From Halpernia sp048269545 (lineage in GTDB: Bacteria; Bacteroidota; Bacteroidia; Flavobacteriales; Weeksellaceae): a stretch of DNA of 64,000 bases. How positions within the stretch are numbered: position 1 is the first letter of the stretch; the number at the start of each line of letters is the position of its first letter. The DNA lies in assembly GCF_048269545.1 (NCBI RefSeq), contig NZ_JBLXIJ010000004.1:113671-177670 (forward strand), in the 5' to 3' direction. Positions 51,017 through 59,699 of the stretch are shown one piece after another. A program made the translations under genes and the position numbers. The notes under the pieces are model-generated. The model did not search any database, was not told where the DNA came from, and saw only the letters and a program-made list of their open reading frames with translations.

Positions 51017-51328
51017 TTAAATTTTTTCATTCAAGCTCATCCAGCCGCCGCCGTTGTGAACATCGGTATAGCCATTTTTCAAAAGCAAGGATTTTGCAGA
51101 GCCGCTTCTCATGCCAGAAGCGCAACAAGTGATGATGGTTTTGTTTTTATCTTTTAATCTTGTGAGATTATTTGGAAGTTGATCCAGAGGGATATTGATG
51201 GCATTTTTCACATGGCCACTTGCGAATTCTCCTTTGCTTCGAACATCGAGGATGATGGCTCCTTTTTTTACAAGGTCGGCATAATCTGTTTTAGTGAATC
51301 CAAAAAATTCATTTATAGTGTCTAACAT
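51017..51328 (-). CDS. Single-domain rhodanese
   Basis: A 103 aa sulfurtransferase domain with active-site loop CCASGMRSG (Cys69 as sulfur carrier, preceded by another Cys). AIILDVRSKGEFASGHVKNAINIPLDQL is the usual CH2A-like region. It starts the unit with osmC. A role in persulfide transfer or sulfide detoxification is likely from family and context. Confidence 0.9.
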   Translation of the reverse strand: MLDTINEFFGFTKTDYADLVKKGAIILDVRSKGEFASGHVKNAINIPLDQLPNNLTRLKDKNKTIITCCASGMRSGSAKSLLLKNGYTDVHNGGGWMSLNEKI

Positions 51329-51358
51329 AAATTTGTGATTTTAATTGATTTAATGCAG

Positions 51359-51403
51359 CAAATTTATGTCTGCAAAATTTATTTCACAGTAACTTATATC
51401 ACA
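51359..51403 (-). promoter_or_regulatory. Promoter with Crp/Fnr-type operator for rhodanese-osmC
   Basis: On the minus strand a -7 box TAAATTTG lies at 51366-51359. The operator GTAAC-TTAT-ATCAC (51389-51402) is centred 29.5 bp beyond it, exactly the geometry seen at 50366-50410. The two 17-bp sites share 13 identical bases. Confidence 0.65.
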
Positions 51404-51559
51404 GAACGCAATAAGCAGGGAGAAAATGGAACTTTTTTACTGCAAAAGCGGAAAATTTTAATTTAAAACATCAATGAAAAGACATGAGTATTTAAAAAGT
51501 TTTTCAATCCATTTTTTAGAATAGTTAATTTTTGCGGTAAATTATTTATCGGGTAAAAC

Positions 51560-52168
51560 TCAGAGAAGTTCAATTTTATTTCGGTAAAGAATAATAAGAT
51601 TTTCCTTTTCCATATTTTTCAAGACTCGGCTTGTTGCTTCGCGTGTAATGCCCAATTCATCGGCTAATTGCTGATGTGTCACAGAAATTTCCTTAGTTTG
51701 ATAGAGTTGTGCTTTTTGTTTGATGAGGTGCAAAAGTCGCATATCTATCTTTTGAAACGCTACAGAATTCACCACATCTAGAAGTTCTTCAAAACGTTTT
51801 TGGTAAAGATTAAAAATAAAATCCGTCCAATCTGGATAATTTTTCACCCAAACTTTGGCTTTTTCCGCCGGTATCAACATAATTTCTGCATCTTCTTCCA
51901 CAATGGCTTTTATTTTTGAAGTTTCATTTTTCATACCAGAAAGAATGGAAACAATGCAACTTTCTCCTGGCGTAATGTAATAAAGTAAAATTTCTCGTCC
52001 ATCTTCTTCGGTTCTAATCACTTTTATACTACCAGAAATAACTACAGGAATATTTTTAATGTAAGCATCCATGTTTACAATCACTTCACCTGCTGCGAAA
52101 TGTTTCAAGTTGCCAGAATCTTCGATTTCTTTTACTAAATCGGATTGGAATAGGTCTTTTAAAATCAT
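51560..52168 (-). CDS. Crp/Fnr-family transcription regulator
   Basis: A 202 aa regulator with an N-terminal cNMP-binding-type beta-roll (FAAGEVIVNMDAYIKNIPVVISGSIKVIR, GREILLYYITPGESCIVS), a dimer helix and a C-terminal winged HTH (VTHQQLADELGITREATSRVLKNMEKENLI). The four-Cys iron-sulfur set of FNR is absent; one Cys lies in GESC. It is the only regulator gene in the block and the probable binder of the two palindromes upstream of rhodanese-osmC and the TolC operon. Signal unknown; oxidant, sulfide or thiol stress fits the targets. Confidence 0.88.
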   Translation of the reverse strand: MILKDLFQSDLVKEIEDSGNLKHFAAGEVIVNMDAYIKNIPVVISGSIKVIRTEEDGREILLYYITPGESCIVSILSGMKNETSKIKAIVEEDAEIMLIPAEKAKVWVKNYPDWTDFIFNLYQKRFEELLDVVNSVAFQKIDMRLLHLIKQKAQLYQTKEISVTHQQLADELGITREATSRVLKNMEKENLIILYRNKIELL

Positions 52169-52173
52169 AAAGT

Positions 52174-52181
52174 CAAAGTTA
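52174..52181 (-). promoter_or_regulatory. -7 box of Crp/Fnr gene
   Basis: On the minus strand TAACTTTG ends five bases before the ATG, implying a leaderless or nearly leaderless mRNA. No matching operator lies at the spacing seen for its presumed targets. Confidence 0.45.
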
Positions 52182-52252
52182 ATTAAATATAATATAAATC
52201 ACTAACAGAAAAGATTTATAAAAGTAAGGAAAAATTTATAGAAAAAAGAGTG

Positions 52253-52846
52253 TTAATTACTTTGGGTAAGCAATTTCCGCTGCATCAAATTATTTCTTCG
52301 GATTTCTTGCGACATTTTTTTCAACGCACCTACAGTTCCTATTTTAATTGAGTTTTCTGCGGAACCAAGCATTCTACCATTGGTTTTGAAAGTATCGTAG
52401 GAAGTTTCTATTAATAAATTTCCAGATTTGTCATAAAGCTTTAAACTTACAATAACTTGATTAGAAAAAACATATTTTCCAATTCCCACTTTAAAATATT
52501 TTACTTTAGGAATTAAAACCGCATCTGCATTATTATTTTTACAAAGTTCTTTAAGGGTTTCTATATCTGTAGAATTATAGATTGCGATAGAATTAATTCT
52601 CAATAATTTATAATCGCCAAGGTTTTTTAATTCATCACTTAATGCGCTAAAATATGCGGTATTTGTGGGCTCTTTTATTTCTTCGATATCAGGAAAAACT
52701 TCCGGCTCAAAAATTATAATCCGTTGTATTTTTGGAATTTTTATCTGTCGATTAATATATTCCACACGATTTCCAGCTGTTGCACAACTAATTATTATAC
52801 ACGTACTTGCTGTAATAACAATCCCAAAAAATAAAACTTTTTTCAT
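52253..52846 (-). CDS. Lipoprotein of unknown function
   Basis: A 197 aa exported lipoprotein. The signal begins at Met (MKKVLFFGIVITASTCIIISC, lipobox Cys21); an earlier in-frame ATG at 52873 is less likely. The mature part has alternating strands and helices, with KIQRIIIFEPEVFPD, LKELCKNNNADAVLIPKVKYF and QVIVSLKLYDKSGNLLIETSYDTF, resembling LpoB/GNA1162-like alpha/beta lipoproteins. I cannot assign a function. It stands alone, divergent from rpsO. Confidence 0.7.
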   Translation of the reverse strand: MKKVLFFGIVITASTCIIISCATAGNRVEYINRQIKIPKIQRIIIFEPEVFPDIEEIKEPTNTAYFSALSDELKNLGDYKLLRINSIAIYNSTDIETLKELCKNNNADAVLIPKVKYFKVGIGKYVFSNQVIVSLKLYDKSGNLLIETSYDTFKTNGRMLGSAENSIKIGTVGALKKMSQEIRRNNLMQRKLLTQSN

Positions 52847-52965
52847 CTGCGATTTACTGTTACAAAAATACAACCATAAATTGAATATTTTAAGAAAACT
52901 TTATGATTTAAGAAAATTATTTTTATTAAAGAAGGAATTTATTTTCTTAATTAAACTTTTAATCG

Positions 52966-52973
52966 TACTTTTG
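52966..52973 (+). promoter_or_regulatory. -7 box of rpsO promoter
   Basis: TACTTTTG is a perfect TAnnTTTG, 37 bp before the rpsO ATG. Confidence 0.6.
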
Positions 52974-53010
52974 CCGCCGTTACATAATAATCATTTAAAA
53001 TAATATTGGA

Positions 53011-53280
53011 ATGTACTTAACACCAGAAAAAAAAGCAGAAATCTTCGCTGAACACGGCGTATCTGCAAAAGACACAGGAAGCGCGGAAGGGCAAATTGCA
53101 CTTTTCACTTACAGAATCAATCACCTTTCAGGTCATTTGAAAAAAAACCATAAAGATTACGCAACAGAAAGATCTCTTGTACTTTTGGTAGGTAAAAGAA
53201 AAGCACTTTTGGATTATCTTACTAAAAAAGATATTACAAGATATAGAGCTATTATCGCAAAATTAGGATTAAGAAAATAA
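53011..53280 (+). CDS. rpsO: 30S ribosomal protein S15
   Basis: 89 aa, the usual length. KAEIFAEHGVSAKDTGSAEGQIALFTYRINHLSGHLKKNHKDYATERSL and the RRxLLDYL-like segment are diagnostic of S15, which binds the central domain of 16S rRNA. It has its own promoter and a strong terminator. pnp lies 614 bp downstream rather than directly behind rpsO as in E. coli, with a GlsB-type gene on the opposite strand in between. Confidence 0.98.
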   Translation: MYLTPEKKAEIFAEHGVSAKDTGSAEGQIALFTYRINHLSGHLKKNHKDYATERSLVLLVGKRKALLDYLTKKDITRYRAIIAKLGLRK

Positions 53281-53303
53281 TCTTGGTTTCCAAAACTAAA
53301 AAA

Positions 53304-53332
53304 AGCAACTCAGAAATGAGTTGCTTTTTTAT
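53304..53332 (+). terminator. Terminator after rpsO
   Basis: Perfect 9-bp stem AGCAACTCA / TGAGTTGCT (53304-53312 with 53317-53325), GAAA tetraloop, then six T. Confidence 0.92.
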
Positions 53333-53350
53333 TTTAATTAAAAAGTTGGT

Positions 53351-53593
53351 CTAAACCTTACCTCTCGTGAATAAATTTATTATCGCAAGCAATACAATTG
53401 CTCCTACAGCGCCTGTTAAAATTTCTCCAACTACGCCAGTTCCTAACATTCCACCTAAAAGCCAATAACCAATAAAACCACCGATAATTCCGACGATTAT
53501 ATTTCCGATTAATCCAAGACTTCCGCCTTTAAAGATTTGAGATCCTAACCAGCCTGCAATGGCTCCGATAATTAATGTCCATAAAATTCCCAT
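53351..53593 (-). CDS. GlsB/YeaQ/YmgE-family membrane protein
   Basis: An 80 aa very hydrophobic, Gly-rich protein with three membrane segments: GILWTLIIGAIAGWLGSQIFKGGS, NIIVGIIGGFIGYWLLGGMLG and LTGAVGAIVLLAIINLFTRG. This is the transglycosylase-associated (GlsB) family, linked to stress responses with unknown biochemistry. Convergent with rpsO and sharing its terminator region. Confidence 0.92.
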   Translation of the reverse strand: MGILWTLIIGAIAGWLGSQIFKGGSLGLIGNIIVGIIGGFIGYWLLGGMLGTGVVGEILTGAVGAIVLLAIINLFTRGKV

Positions 53594-53894
53594 AATGTTA
53601 TTTTTTATAATGTTAAATGTTATTATTAATAAAAATACTATCCAAATTTATGCCGAAATTATGTGAAACTAACTTTTTTTTATTATAAACGAAATTTTGA
53701 TATTTTAAAATGATTAAAATGTCTAATCTGTTTTTAAATATTTAGTTAATAAATCAACTTAAAAATCAACTTAAAAATCAACTTTTTTGCAAATATTACA
53801 CTCGCGAAAATTTACTTATCTTTGCACCCGTAAAAACAAAGTTCAATATTAATCGCAATCAATACGGATTGCACAGAAGAAACAATTACAATTT
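53594..53894 (+). promoter_or_regulatory. pnp upstream region: three 12-bp repeats and promoter
   Basis: ATAAATCAACTT, AAAAATCAACTT, AAAAATCAACTT lie in tandem at 53749-53784. A perfect -7 box TATCTTTG follows at 53817-53824, giving a leader of about 65 nt before the pnp ATG. The rest is AT-rich with no gene. Confidence 0.5.
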
Positions 53895-56090
53895 ATGAAT
53901 GCTCCACAAGCAATTATTGAAAAATTTCAATTAAAAGATGGGCGTGAAATTACGCTCGAAACAGGAAAATTAGCGAAACAAGCAGATGGTTCTGTAGTCG
54001 TTAGATGTGGCGGAACAATGCTTTTAGCAACGGTTGTCGCAAGTAAAGAAGCCAAAGATGGTGTCGATTTTTTACCTTTAACAGTAGATTATAGAGAAAA
54101 ATTTTACGCAGGCGGGAAAATTCCAGGAAACTTTTTTAGAAGAGAAGCAAGACCTTCAGATGAAGAAATCTTAACGATGAGATTAGTTGATCGCGTTTTG
54201 CGTCCACTTTTCCCATCAGATTTTCATGCAGAAGTACAGGTGATGATTTCACTTATTTCTTATGATAAAGAAGTAATGCCGGAAACTCTTGCAGGTTTAG
54301 CCGCTTCTGCAGCAATTGCTATTTCTGATATTCCTTTTAACGGACCAATGTCGGAAGTTAGAGTTGTAAGAATTGACGGAAAACTTTCTGTAAATCCAAG
54401 TATGGAAAACGCTGCGAAAGCAGATTTAGATATGATGGTTGGAGGAACGAAAGATTCTATCGTAATGGTAGAAGGTGAAATGAAAGAAATTTCTGAAGCC
54501 GAAATGATCGAAGCTATTAAATATGCTCACGAAGAAATTAAAGTTCAGGTTCAGGCGCAAGAAAATTTAGCCGCAAGAATTGAATCTTCAAAAATAAAAA
54601 GAGAATATTCCCACGAAAATCACGATGAAGAGATTCGCGAGAAAGTTTGGAAAGAAACTTATGATAAAGTTTACGCTGTTGCAACTTCACCTTCTGCAAA
54701 AGAAGAAAGAGCAGAAAACTTTAAAGCTGTTTTAAATGAATTTTTAGAACAATATTCTGAAGAAGAATTAGAAACAGTAAAACCATTCGCAAAAGTATAT
54801 TACCACGATGTGGAAAAAGAAGCAATGCGTCAAATGATTTTAAATGAAGGCGTTCGTCTTGACGGAAGAAATTCTTCAACCATTCGTCCAATTTGGTCGG
54901 AAGTTGATTATCTTCCTGGAGCGCACGGTTCTGCGGTTTTCACAAGAGGAGAAACACAATCTTTAACCGCCGTAACTTTAGGTTCTGTGAAAGATGCAAA
55001 CATGGTCGATACAGTTGCAATTAACTACGATCAAAAATTCTTTTTACACTACAATTTCCCACCATTTTCTACCGGAGAAGCACGTCCTTTAAGAGGAACT
55101 TCTAGAAGAGAAGTTGGACACGGAAATTTAGCGCAAAGAGCTTTGGCAAATATGATTCCGACAGAAAATCCTTACACAATAAGAGTTGTTTCTGACATTT
55201 TAGAATCCAATGGTTCGTCTTCTATGGCAACGGTTTGCGCCGGAACTTTAGCATTGATGGATGCAGGAGTTCAAATTACAAGACCAGTTTCTGGAATTGC
55301 AATGGGATTAATTACTGATCCAAAATCTGGAAAATTTACCGTACTTTCTGATATTTTAGGTGATGAAGATCATTTAGGTGATATGGATTTTAAAGTAACT
55401 GGAACTGAGCGTGGAATTACAGCTTGTCAAATGGATATTAAAATTGAAGGTTTGACCATGGATATTATGGAAACTGCACTTAACCAATCCAAAGAAGGGA
55501 GATTACATATTTTAGGAGAAATGTTGAAAACATTAGATCAACCAAGAAATGATGTGAAACCACACGCTCCAAAAATGGAAGTTTTAGAAATTTCTAAAGA
55601 CTTTATTGGTGCGATTATCGGACCTGGTGGAAAAATTATTCAACAAATGCAGAAAGATTTTGATACTGTAATCGCAATTGAAGAAATTGGCGAAATTGGT
55701 AGAATTGAAATTTCTGGTGTGAGTAGAGAAAACATTAATGCAACGATTGCAAAAATTAATGAAATTTGTTTCGTTCCAGTTGTAGGCGAAGTTTACAACG
55801 GAAAAGTTGTGAAAGTAATGGATTTCGGCGCGTTTATAGCAATTGCAAAAGGAACAGAAGGTTTACTTCATATTTCTGAAATCGAATGGAGACGTTTGGA
55901 CAAAGTTCCTTACAACGAAGGCGATATGGTAGAAGTGAAATTTATGGGTTATGACGACCGTAAAAAAATGAAACTTTCTCGCAAAGTCTTATTGGAAAGA
56001 CCTCCGAGAGAAGAGCGTCCAAATAATGACCGACCAAGAGAAGATCGACCGCAAAACAATGGACCGCGTCAAGACAATAATCAAAACTAA
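53895..56090 (+). CDS. pnp: Polyribonucleotide nucleotidyltransferase (PNPase)
   Basis: A 731 aa phosphorolytic 3' to 5' exoribonuclease. Two RNase PH domains are separated by a helical linker; FFRREARPSDEEIL and RPLRGTSRREVGHGNLAQRAL are conserved core segments, and DILGDEDHLGDMDFKVTGT contains the catalytic Asp pair. A KH domain (GAIIGPGGKIIQQMQ) and an S1 domain (YNGKVVKVMDFGAFIAIAKGTEGLLHISEI) follow. The tail is Arg/Pro/Asn-rich (PPREERPNNDRPRED), a disordered region common in Bacteroidetes PNPases. Confidence 0.97.
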   Translation: MNAPQAIIEKFQLKDGREITLETGKLAKQADGSVVVRCGGTMLLATVVASKEAKDGVDFLPLTVDYREKFYAGGKIPGNFFRREARPSDEEILTMRLVDRVLRPLFPSDFHAEVQVMISLISYDKEVMPETLAGLAASAAIAISDIPFNGPMSEVRVVRIDGKLSVNPSMENAAKADLDMMVGGTKDSIVMVEGEMKEISEAEMIEAIKYAHEEIKVQVQAQENLAARIESSKIKREYSHENHDEEIREKVWKETYDKVYAVATSPSAKEERAENFKAVLNEFLEQYSEEELETVKPFAKVYYHDVEKEAMRQMILNEGVRLDGRNSSTIRPIWSEVDYLPGAHGSAVFTRGETQSLTAVTLGSVKDANMVDTVAINYDQKFFLHYNFPPFSTGEARPLRGTSRREVGHGNLAQRALANMIPTENPYTIRVVSDILESNGSSSMATVCAGTLALMDAGVQITRPVSGIAMGLITDPKSGKFTVLSDILGDEDHLGDMDFKVTGTERGITACQMDIKIEGLTMDIMETALNQSKEGRLHILGEMLKTLDQPRNDVKPHAPKMEVLEISKDFIGAIIGPGGKIIQQMQKDFDTVIAIEEIGEIGRIEISGVSRENINATIAKINEICFVPVVGEVYNGKVVKVMDFGAFIAIAKGTEGLLHISEIEWRRLDKVPYNEGDMVEVKFMGYDDRKKMKLSRKVLLERPPREERPNNDRPREDRPQNNGPRQDNNQN

Positions 56091-56110
56091 AAAAATTTGA
56101 TTTTTAAATA

Positions 56111-56140
56111 AAAACTCCCGCTGCAAAGTGGGAGTTTTTT
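56111..56140. terminator. Bidirectional terminator between pnp and DUF1501 gene
   Basis: Stem AAAACTCCC / GGGAGTTTT (56111-56119 with 56130-56138), with A and T runs outside. It serves both convergent genes. Confidence 0.88.
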
Positions 56141-56168
56141 CTTCATCATTTGTGTGTTACTTTTAATT

Positions 56169-57356
56169 TTAAACAAAATCATAAATCCCATTTTTCCAAC
56201 CGAGAATTTTAGAAGAATCTGCATTCAACCAATTTTTTAGAACTGTGGCGTAAACTTTTCGGAAATCTTCGGTGTAAATTAAATCGCCGTCGTTGAGGTT
56301 TTGTAAATCAGGAAGTGCGTTTAAAATGCCTTTTTTCTTTAATCCACCAGAAAGAAAAAACATTTGGTTTGCCGTTCCGTGATCGGTTCCATTGCTTGCA
56401 TTTTGAGAAACGCGGCGTCCAAATTCTGAGAAAGTCATAAGCAAAACATCTTCAAAAAGTCCATTCTTTTTCAAATCTGCGACGAAGGACTTCACAGATT
56501 CGTTGATGTCTGCAAATAATTTTTCTTGACGTTGGATTTGGTTAATGTGCGTATCAAAACTCCCCACTTGCAAATAATAAACTTTGGTATTGATGTCAGA
56601 TTTTATGAGCGAAGCAATGGTTTTGAAATCTTTTCCTAAGGGAGAATTTGGATAAGTTTGATCTGAAGTTTTGCTTTTACTTTTTTCAAAAATATAACCT
56701 GCATTATTAATGGTAGAACCGAGAGTTTGATATAAATAATCTACTGTTTCTGTGGAATGATCGTGGTGATCGTTTAAAGTTTTAAAATATTTTTCTTTGC
56801 TCGTTTCGTACATTTTCTTGGGATCTTTAAAGGCGAAAGCTTTTTTATTTTTTCCTTTCATCGCCAAACTGAGCATGTCATCAACTTCCAAAGCTTGAGT
56901 TGGATGGTCGCAATTATAACAGGCTTCATCTAAATATCTTCCAATCCAACCCGTTTCTAGAAATTCTTTGCTGTCACTTGCAGATTGCCAAATGTCCATA
57001 CTTCGGAAATGAGATTTGTCGGGATTTGGATAACCAACATTATTTAAAACCGCCATTTCTCCGCGGTCATAAAGTTCCTTGAAATAACTTAAAGCAGGAT
57101 TTATTCCCACTTCATCTGTTAAATTAAGCGCATTTTTCACCGCAATTGTTTGTCGTTCGCGAAAATAAATGTCATTCTTCATTGGAATAATGGTATTTAA
57201 ACCGTCATTTCCACCACTAAATTGAAGGACAACTAAAATTCTATTTTTTTGTTCCAAAGCATTGTCAAAAGTCATTGCTTTTAGAAAATTCGGCACCATC
57301 AAAGAAGCTGTTGCTAAGGAACTGATTTTTAAAAATTCTCTTCTTTTAAGTATCAT
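56169..57356 (-). CDS. DUF1501 protein (Tat-exported sulfatase-like)
   Basis: A 395 aa protein with a twin-arginine signal (KRREFLKISSLATASLM). Alkaline-phosphatase-fold features include VLQFSGGNDGLNTIIPM, VGSFDTHINQIQRQEKLFADI, MTFSEFGRRVSQNASNGTDHGTANQMFFLSGGL. Function unknown; DUF1501 genes are nearly always paired with DUF1800, as here (74-bp gap). The pair probably acts outside the cytoplasm. Confidence 0.92.
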   Translation of the reverse strand: MILKRREFLKISSLATASLMVPNFLKAMTFDNALEQKNRILVVLQFSGGNDGLNTIIPMKNDIYFRERQTIAVKNALNLTDEVGINPALSYFKELYDRGEMAVLNNVGYPNPDKSHFRSMDIWQSASDSKEFLETGWIGRYLDEACYNCDHPTQALEVDDMLSLAMKGKNKKAFAFKDPKKMYETSKEKYFKTLNDHHDHSTETVDYLYQTLGSTINNAGYIFEKSKSKTSDQTYPNSPLGKDFKTIASLIKSDINTKVYYLQVGSFDTHINQIQRQEKLFADINESVKSFVADLKKNGLFEDVLLMTFSEFGRRVSQNASNGTDHGTANQMFFLSGGLKKKGILNALPDLQNLNDGDLIYTEDFRKVYATVLKNWLNADSSKILGWKNGIYDFV

Positions 57357-57430
57357 TTTTATATTTTTTTTAGAAACAAGATTAAAGAAATAAGATTTCA
57401 GATTCTCAATTAAATTACATTAACTAATTA

Positions 57431-58807
57431 TCACATCAACTGATATTCCGGGACGCTCATTATATTTATAATATTCATTTTTATACTTCCGTCGGAAAAT
57501 TGATTGATGTATTTTCCGTCACCATTTAAACTTTTTTGCAGTAAAATTTCTGAAATATTTTTGTCTTTAAAAAGAATTTCTATTTTTGGCCAATCAATTG
57601 TAAAATTTTCGTTGCCATTTTTTTTCTTTTTAATTAAATCTGTACTCATTCCCATTTGCAAATCATCGTCTGCTTTTGGCTTTAAATCTAAAGGGCGAAG
57701 TCCACTCCAAATTTGTGGCAATTGCATTCTTAAAAGTAGAGTAGAACTGTCTATCCAAGATTTTCCAAAAGGCCATCCTGCAACATTTGGTGGATAAAGC
57801 AACATTTGCCCGAGTAATTTTTGATAAACGATTAAATTTTTAGGATTGTAGATTTTTGTAGGCAAAATTCTTAAAATTCCCGTCATTAATTCTATTGGAG
57901 ATTTTATTTTTGCTCCAATATTTTTTTCCTCATAAAACCAATCTGAAGTGAAAATTTCCGTCATTAATTTTTTAATATCATAGTTTGAAGCATAGAAATT
58001 TTCACTTAAATCTTCTGCAATTTTTTCGTCAATATTTTCATTTACAAAGAATCTATAAATTTTTTTAGTAATAAATTTTGCAGTAATTTTTTGTGTAAGA
58101 ATAATATCTAAAATGTCATCGCCATTGAAATTTCCTGTTTTGCCTAAAAAAGTTTTACTTTCTGAATCGTGAAAACGTGGTCTTTCTTGGAAAGTCCCGT
58201 CTTTTCCATAACCCCATCCGGTAAAAGCGCGAGAACCTTCTTTCACATCTTTTTCGGTATAATTCCCGCGTCCCATGGTAAAAAGTTCCATTACTTCTCG
58301 TCCGAAATTTTCATTGGGATGTCCTTTTTTATTTTGTTGATTATTTAGAAACTGCAACATTGCAGGAGATTTTGAAACTGCTTTTAGTAAATCACCAAAA
58401 TTTCCTAATGCATTTTCCCGAATAGTATTAAGTAAATCTTGGTTAAATTGTGGATTAATAATACGAGTTGCGAAATGACCATTCCAGAAAAATGCCATTT
58501 TCTCCCGAAGTTGATCTTCGGAATTTAGCATTTCATCAAAGAATTTTAAATTTAATAAAATATTCTGCTCACGATTTTTTTTAGACTTTATCTTTTTTGC
58601 ATTTGAGTCTAATTTAGAAAATGTGGCATAATCTATTTCCAAATCATTTGAAACGATATTAATTGGTTTGAACTCTTTTTCTGCAATCAATTCCGACAAA
58701 AATTGTTTCGTGCTTTTTTTATCTAAATCATTTATTTGGTGAAATTGAATTCCAAAACTTGCTCGTGAAAGCAAATGTTTGTTTTTTATGAAAGTGGAAT
58801 TAATCAT
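57431..58807 (-). CDS. DUF1800 domain protein
   Basis: A 458 aa partner of the DUF1501 gene. Family blocks seen are HLLSRASFG at the start, REKMAFFWNGHFAT, NENFGREVMELFTMGRGNYTEKDVKEGSRAFTGWGY and PPNVAGWPFGKSWIDSSTLLLRM. No clear signal peptide is seen, so export might depend on the Tat-carried partner; that is inference. Function unknown. Confidence 0.92.
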   Translation of the reverse strand: MINSTFIKNKHLLSRASFGIQFHQINDLDKKSTKQFLSELIAEKEFKPINIVSNDLEIDYATFSKLDSNAKKIKSKKNREQNILLNLKFFDEMLNSEDQLREKMAFFWNGHFATRIINPQFNQDLLNTIRENALGNFGDLLKAVSKSPAMLQFLNNQQNKKGHPNENFGREVMELFTMGRGNYTEKDVKEGSRAFTGWGYGKDGTFQERPRFHDSESKTFLGKTGNFNGDDILDIILTQKITAKFITKKIYRFFVNENIDEKIAEDLSENFYASNYDIKKLMTEIFTSDWFYEEKNIGAKIKSPIELMTGILRILPTKIYNPKNLIVYQKLLGQMLLYPPNVAGWPFGKSWIDSSTLLLRMQLPQIWSGLRPLDLKPKADDDLQMGMSTDLIKKKKNGNENFTIDWPKIEILFKDKNISEILLQKSLNGDGKYINQFSDGSIKMNIINIMSVPEYQLM

Positions 58808-58984
58808 TGCTAAATTTCGCTTTTGGATTTAATAATTTTGATAAAGTTAAACGCATTGATTAAAAATATTTATAAAAATAATTAAACAGACATTTAATTA
58901 TTTTAATTTTTTTTCTATTATTAAATTATTAATAATCAGTTTATTAAAATCTTAAAGTCTTTCTATTAAAGCATCCGGCAAGTT

Positions 58985-59014
58985 TTGGCATAATTATTTC
59001 AGATACTATACTTT
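58985..59014 (+). promoter_or_regulatory. Bacteroidetes-type promoter of outer-membrane protein gene
   Basis: -33 TTG (58985-58987), 19 bp, then -7 TATACTTT (59007-59014): the standard spacing of sigma-ABfr promoters and the most complete -33/-7 pair in the window. Confidence 0.65.
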
Positions 59015-59035
59015 AAAATTAAAAAAATAGTTATT

Positions 59036-59587
59036 ATGAAAATGATTAAAAATTCAATCTTAGGATTAAGTTTAATTACCGCAGGATTATTAAGTGCACA
59101 AAGTGCAGATATGACGAATATTCTTAAAATTGGTATCAATGGTGGAGTTGCCGTTCCTACAGGAAATGCTTCTGCAAGTTTTGGTGCAGATTTATCTTAC
59201 CAAAATTTAGTGACTCCAGGTTTTGGATTGGGTGTTGCAACAGGTTACAATCAATTTTTTGGTAAAGACAACAATAATGATTTTGCCATTATTCCAGTTG
59301 CTGCATTATTTAGATTTTACCCAAAACAAATGGGATTTTATGCGGGTGCAGATTTAGGTTATGGATTTATTACAGGAAATGATTATGTAAATTCAACTTC
59401 TTCGGTTTTAAGACCAGATGGAGGATTTTATTTAAAACCAGAAATTGGATACCACAATAGAGATTGGAACTTCTTTGTACATTACACAAAAGTTTTTACA
59501 GGCGATAAAGGAGAAATTGGAACGCAAAAATACAATGCAGGTACAATTGGAGCAGGAATTGGTTACAATATACCATTAGGAAAATAA
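59036..59587 (+). CDS. Outer-membrane beta-barrel protein
   Basis: A 183 aa small barrel with signal peptide (about 1-22, ending in LLSAQS). Alternating amphipathic strands end in aromatic residues (LKIGINGGVAVPTG, FGLGVATGYNQFFG, IPVAALFRFYPKQMGFYAGADLGYGFITG, TIGAGIGYNIPLGK). The fold is like OmpW/OmpX-type eight-strand barrels. Substrate or role unknown. A full promoter and a strong terminator enclose it, so it is a single-gene unit, likely well expressed. Confidence 0.85.
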   Translation: MKMIKNSILGLSLITAGLLSAQSADMTNILKIGINGGVAVPTGNASASFGADLSYQNLVTPGFGLGVATGYNQFFGKDNNNDFAIIPVAALFRFYPKQMGFYAGADLGYGFITGNDYVNSTSSVLRPDGGFYLKPEIGYHNRDWNFFVHYTKVFTGDKGEIGTQKYNAGTIGAGIGYNIPLGK

Positions 59588-59597
59588 ATTGAATAAT

Positions 59598-59636
59598 AAA
59601 ATAAACCTTTTCAAAAATTTGAAAAGGTTTATTTTA
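59598..59636. terminator. Terminator after outer-membrane protein gene
   Basis: Perfect 12-bp stem ATAAACCTTTTC / GAAAAGGTTTAT (59601-59612 with 59621-59632), with A-rich and T-rich flanks. Confidence 0.88.
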
Positions 59637-59677
59637 TTTTATTTTTTTGAAATGTTTTAAAAACATCAATTAATTTA

Positions 59678-59685
59678 TATCTTTG
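59678..59685 (+). promoter_or_regulatory. -7 box of glucokinase gene
   Basis: TATCTTTG, a perfect TAnnTTTG, 14 bp before the ATG at 59700. Confidence 0.5.
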
Positions 59686-59699
59686 AGAAAAGTAACATT

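Noticed and set aside
50707..51157. Plus-strand open frames over osmC and rhodanese
   Set aside because: They are antisense to two clear family members and lack any domain signal.
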